Assembly: GCF_016919245.1 (NCBI RefSeq)
Contig: NZ_JAFEJA010000002.1
Span: 186,001-250,000 of the forward strand
Origin: Streptomyces zhihengii
GTDB lineage: Bacteria > Actinomycetota > Actinomycetes > Streptomycetales > Streptomycetaceae
DNA: 64,000 nucleotides
Direction of reading: 5' to 3'
In this document: positions 63,627-64,000 of the stretch, in pieces
Layout: every line of letters begins with the position of its first letter
Numbering within the stretch: position 1 is the first letter of the stretch
Made by a program: the position numbers and the translations under genes
Notes under the pieces: generated by a model
The model's database searches: none
What the model saw: the letters and a program-made list of their open reading frames with translations, nothing else
Told to the model about the DNA's origin: nothing

Positions 63627-64000
63627 ATGTCCACCCCCGCCACGCCGGCCCCCGCCCTGCCGGTGACCTTCCGCCCCACGCGCACCAGGATCGTGCTGCT
63701 CGGAGTCGGTTCGGTGATGTGCGCCGTGATCATCGCCGTCACCCTGCTCCTCGACCGGCTCAGCACACCGGAGCGGATCAGCTTCGTCTTCGTCGCCCTG
63801 CTCTTCTTCGGGGTGCTGGCACTGCTCAGCCGGCCGAAGGTGGTCGCCGACGAGGACGGGGTGACGGTCGTCAACCTCACCCGTACGCGCCGGCTCGCCT
63901 GGGCCGAGATCCTGCGCGTCAACCTGCGTCCCGGCGACCCCTGGGTCTTCCTGGACCTGAGCGACGGCACGAGCATGCCCGCGCTCGGCATCCAGCCGGG
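63627..64000 (+). CDS. PH-domain membrane protein, 3' end outside window
   Basis: At least 124 residues, running off the right edge. Two membrane helices are visible at about 23-43 (VLLGVGSVMCAVIIAVTLLL) and 51-67, followed by the start of a bacterial PH-type domain (KVVADEDGVTVVNLTRTRRL, AWAEILRVNLRPGDPWVFLD). Streptomyces have many such two-helix PH proteins of unknown role. ATG 63627 lies 20 bp after hisG, so it is probably co-transcribed with it. Confidence 0.85.
   Translation, partial: MSTPATPAPALPVTFRPTRTRIVLLGVGSVMCAVIIAVTLLLDRLSTPERISFVFVALLFFGVLALLSRPKVVADEDGVTVVNLTRTRRLAWAEILRVNLRPGDPWVFLDLSDGTSMPALGIQP

Overview
This window is a piece of a Streptomyces (or very close actinomycete) chromosome. 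The DNA is very GC-rich with strong third-position G/C bias, GTG and TTG starts are common, and developmental and nucleoid regulators typical of the genus are present: BldD with its c-di-GMP motif, the actinobacterial IHF-like protein, and a SigB/SigF-type sigma factor. The gene order matches, from memory, the core region of S. coelicolor running from mltG/aroE through the pyr genes, metK and rpe to the rib and his genes. Nearly everything is vertically inherited core genome; the accessory parts are 31.6-37.7 kb and 43-57 kb.

Layout. 0-6.5 kb: mltG, then a tightly overlapped shikimate operon (aroE, a small membrane protein, aroC, aroK, aroB, aroQ). 6.6-10.3 kb: a P-loop kinase-like gene, a repeat-filled intergenic region, a degenerate M24 peptidase homologue, efp and nusB, closed by two back-to-back hairpins. 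10.5-11.2 kb: bldD, divergent from pyrR. 11.2-21.2 kb: the de novo pyrimidine operon pyrR-pyrB-pyrC-orf-carA-carB-pyrD-pyrF, whose leader carries a PyrR-binding loop overlapping the pyrR ribosome binding site. 21.4-31.6 kb: mihF, gmk, rpoZ, coaBC, metK, priA, an HTH protein, fmt and rsmB.

31.6-35.3 kb (minus strand) is a polymorphic toxin locus: a WXG/CpnT-like toxin with a glycine hinge and a YwqJ-type deaminase tip, a SUKH-3 immunity gene, a stand-alone second deaminase domain, and a second SUKH-3 gene with a long unassigned C-terminal extension, all overlapped or closely spaced. An MMPL transporter follows, then rpe, a SorC-type regulator, guaB1 (GMP-reductase-type), a SigB-type sigma factor with a SigB-like promoter of its own, and an RsbW-like ATPase.

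43.7-49.3 kb looks like a lysine uptake and catabolism region: an APC/CAT-type permease, an Lrp/AsnC regulator, and a davA-davB-like pair (5-aminovaleramidase and lysine 2-monooxygenase). The promoter regions of the permease-lrp and davAB units share similar GCGCAAYG boxes, three in each, spaced 30/21 and 31/22 bp; this is the most interesting regulatory inference here. Next come a DUF5995-like gene, a uracil permease, a thioesterase, an MFS exporter divergent from a ROK regulator with a palindromic operator between them, and a secreted GH18 chitinase with the direct-repeat promoter typical of Streptomyces chitinases.

57.9-64 kb: an FMN riboswitch followed by ribD-ribE-ribM-ribBA-ribH, then hisE-hisG and the start of a PH-domain membrane protein. 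I saw no tRNA, rRNA, insertion sequence, prophage or CRISPR array.
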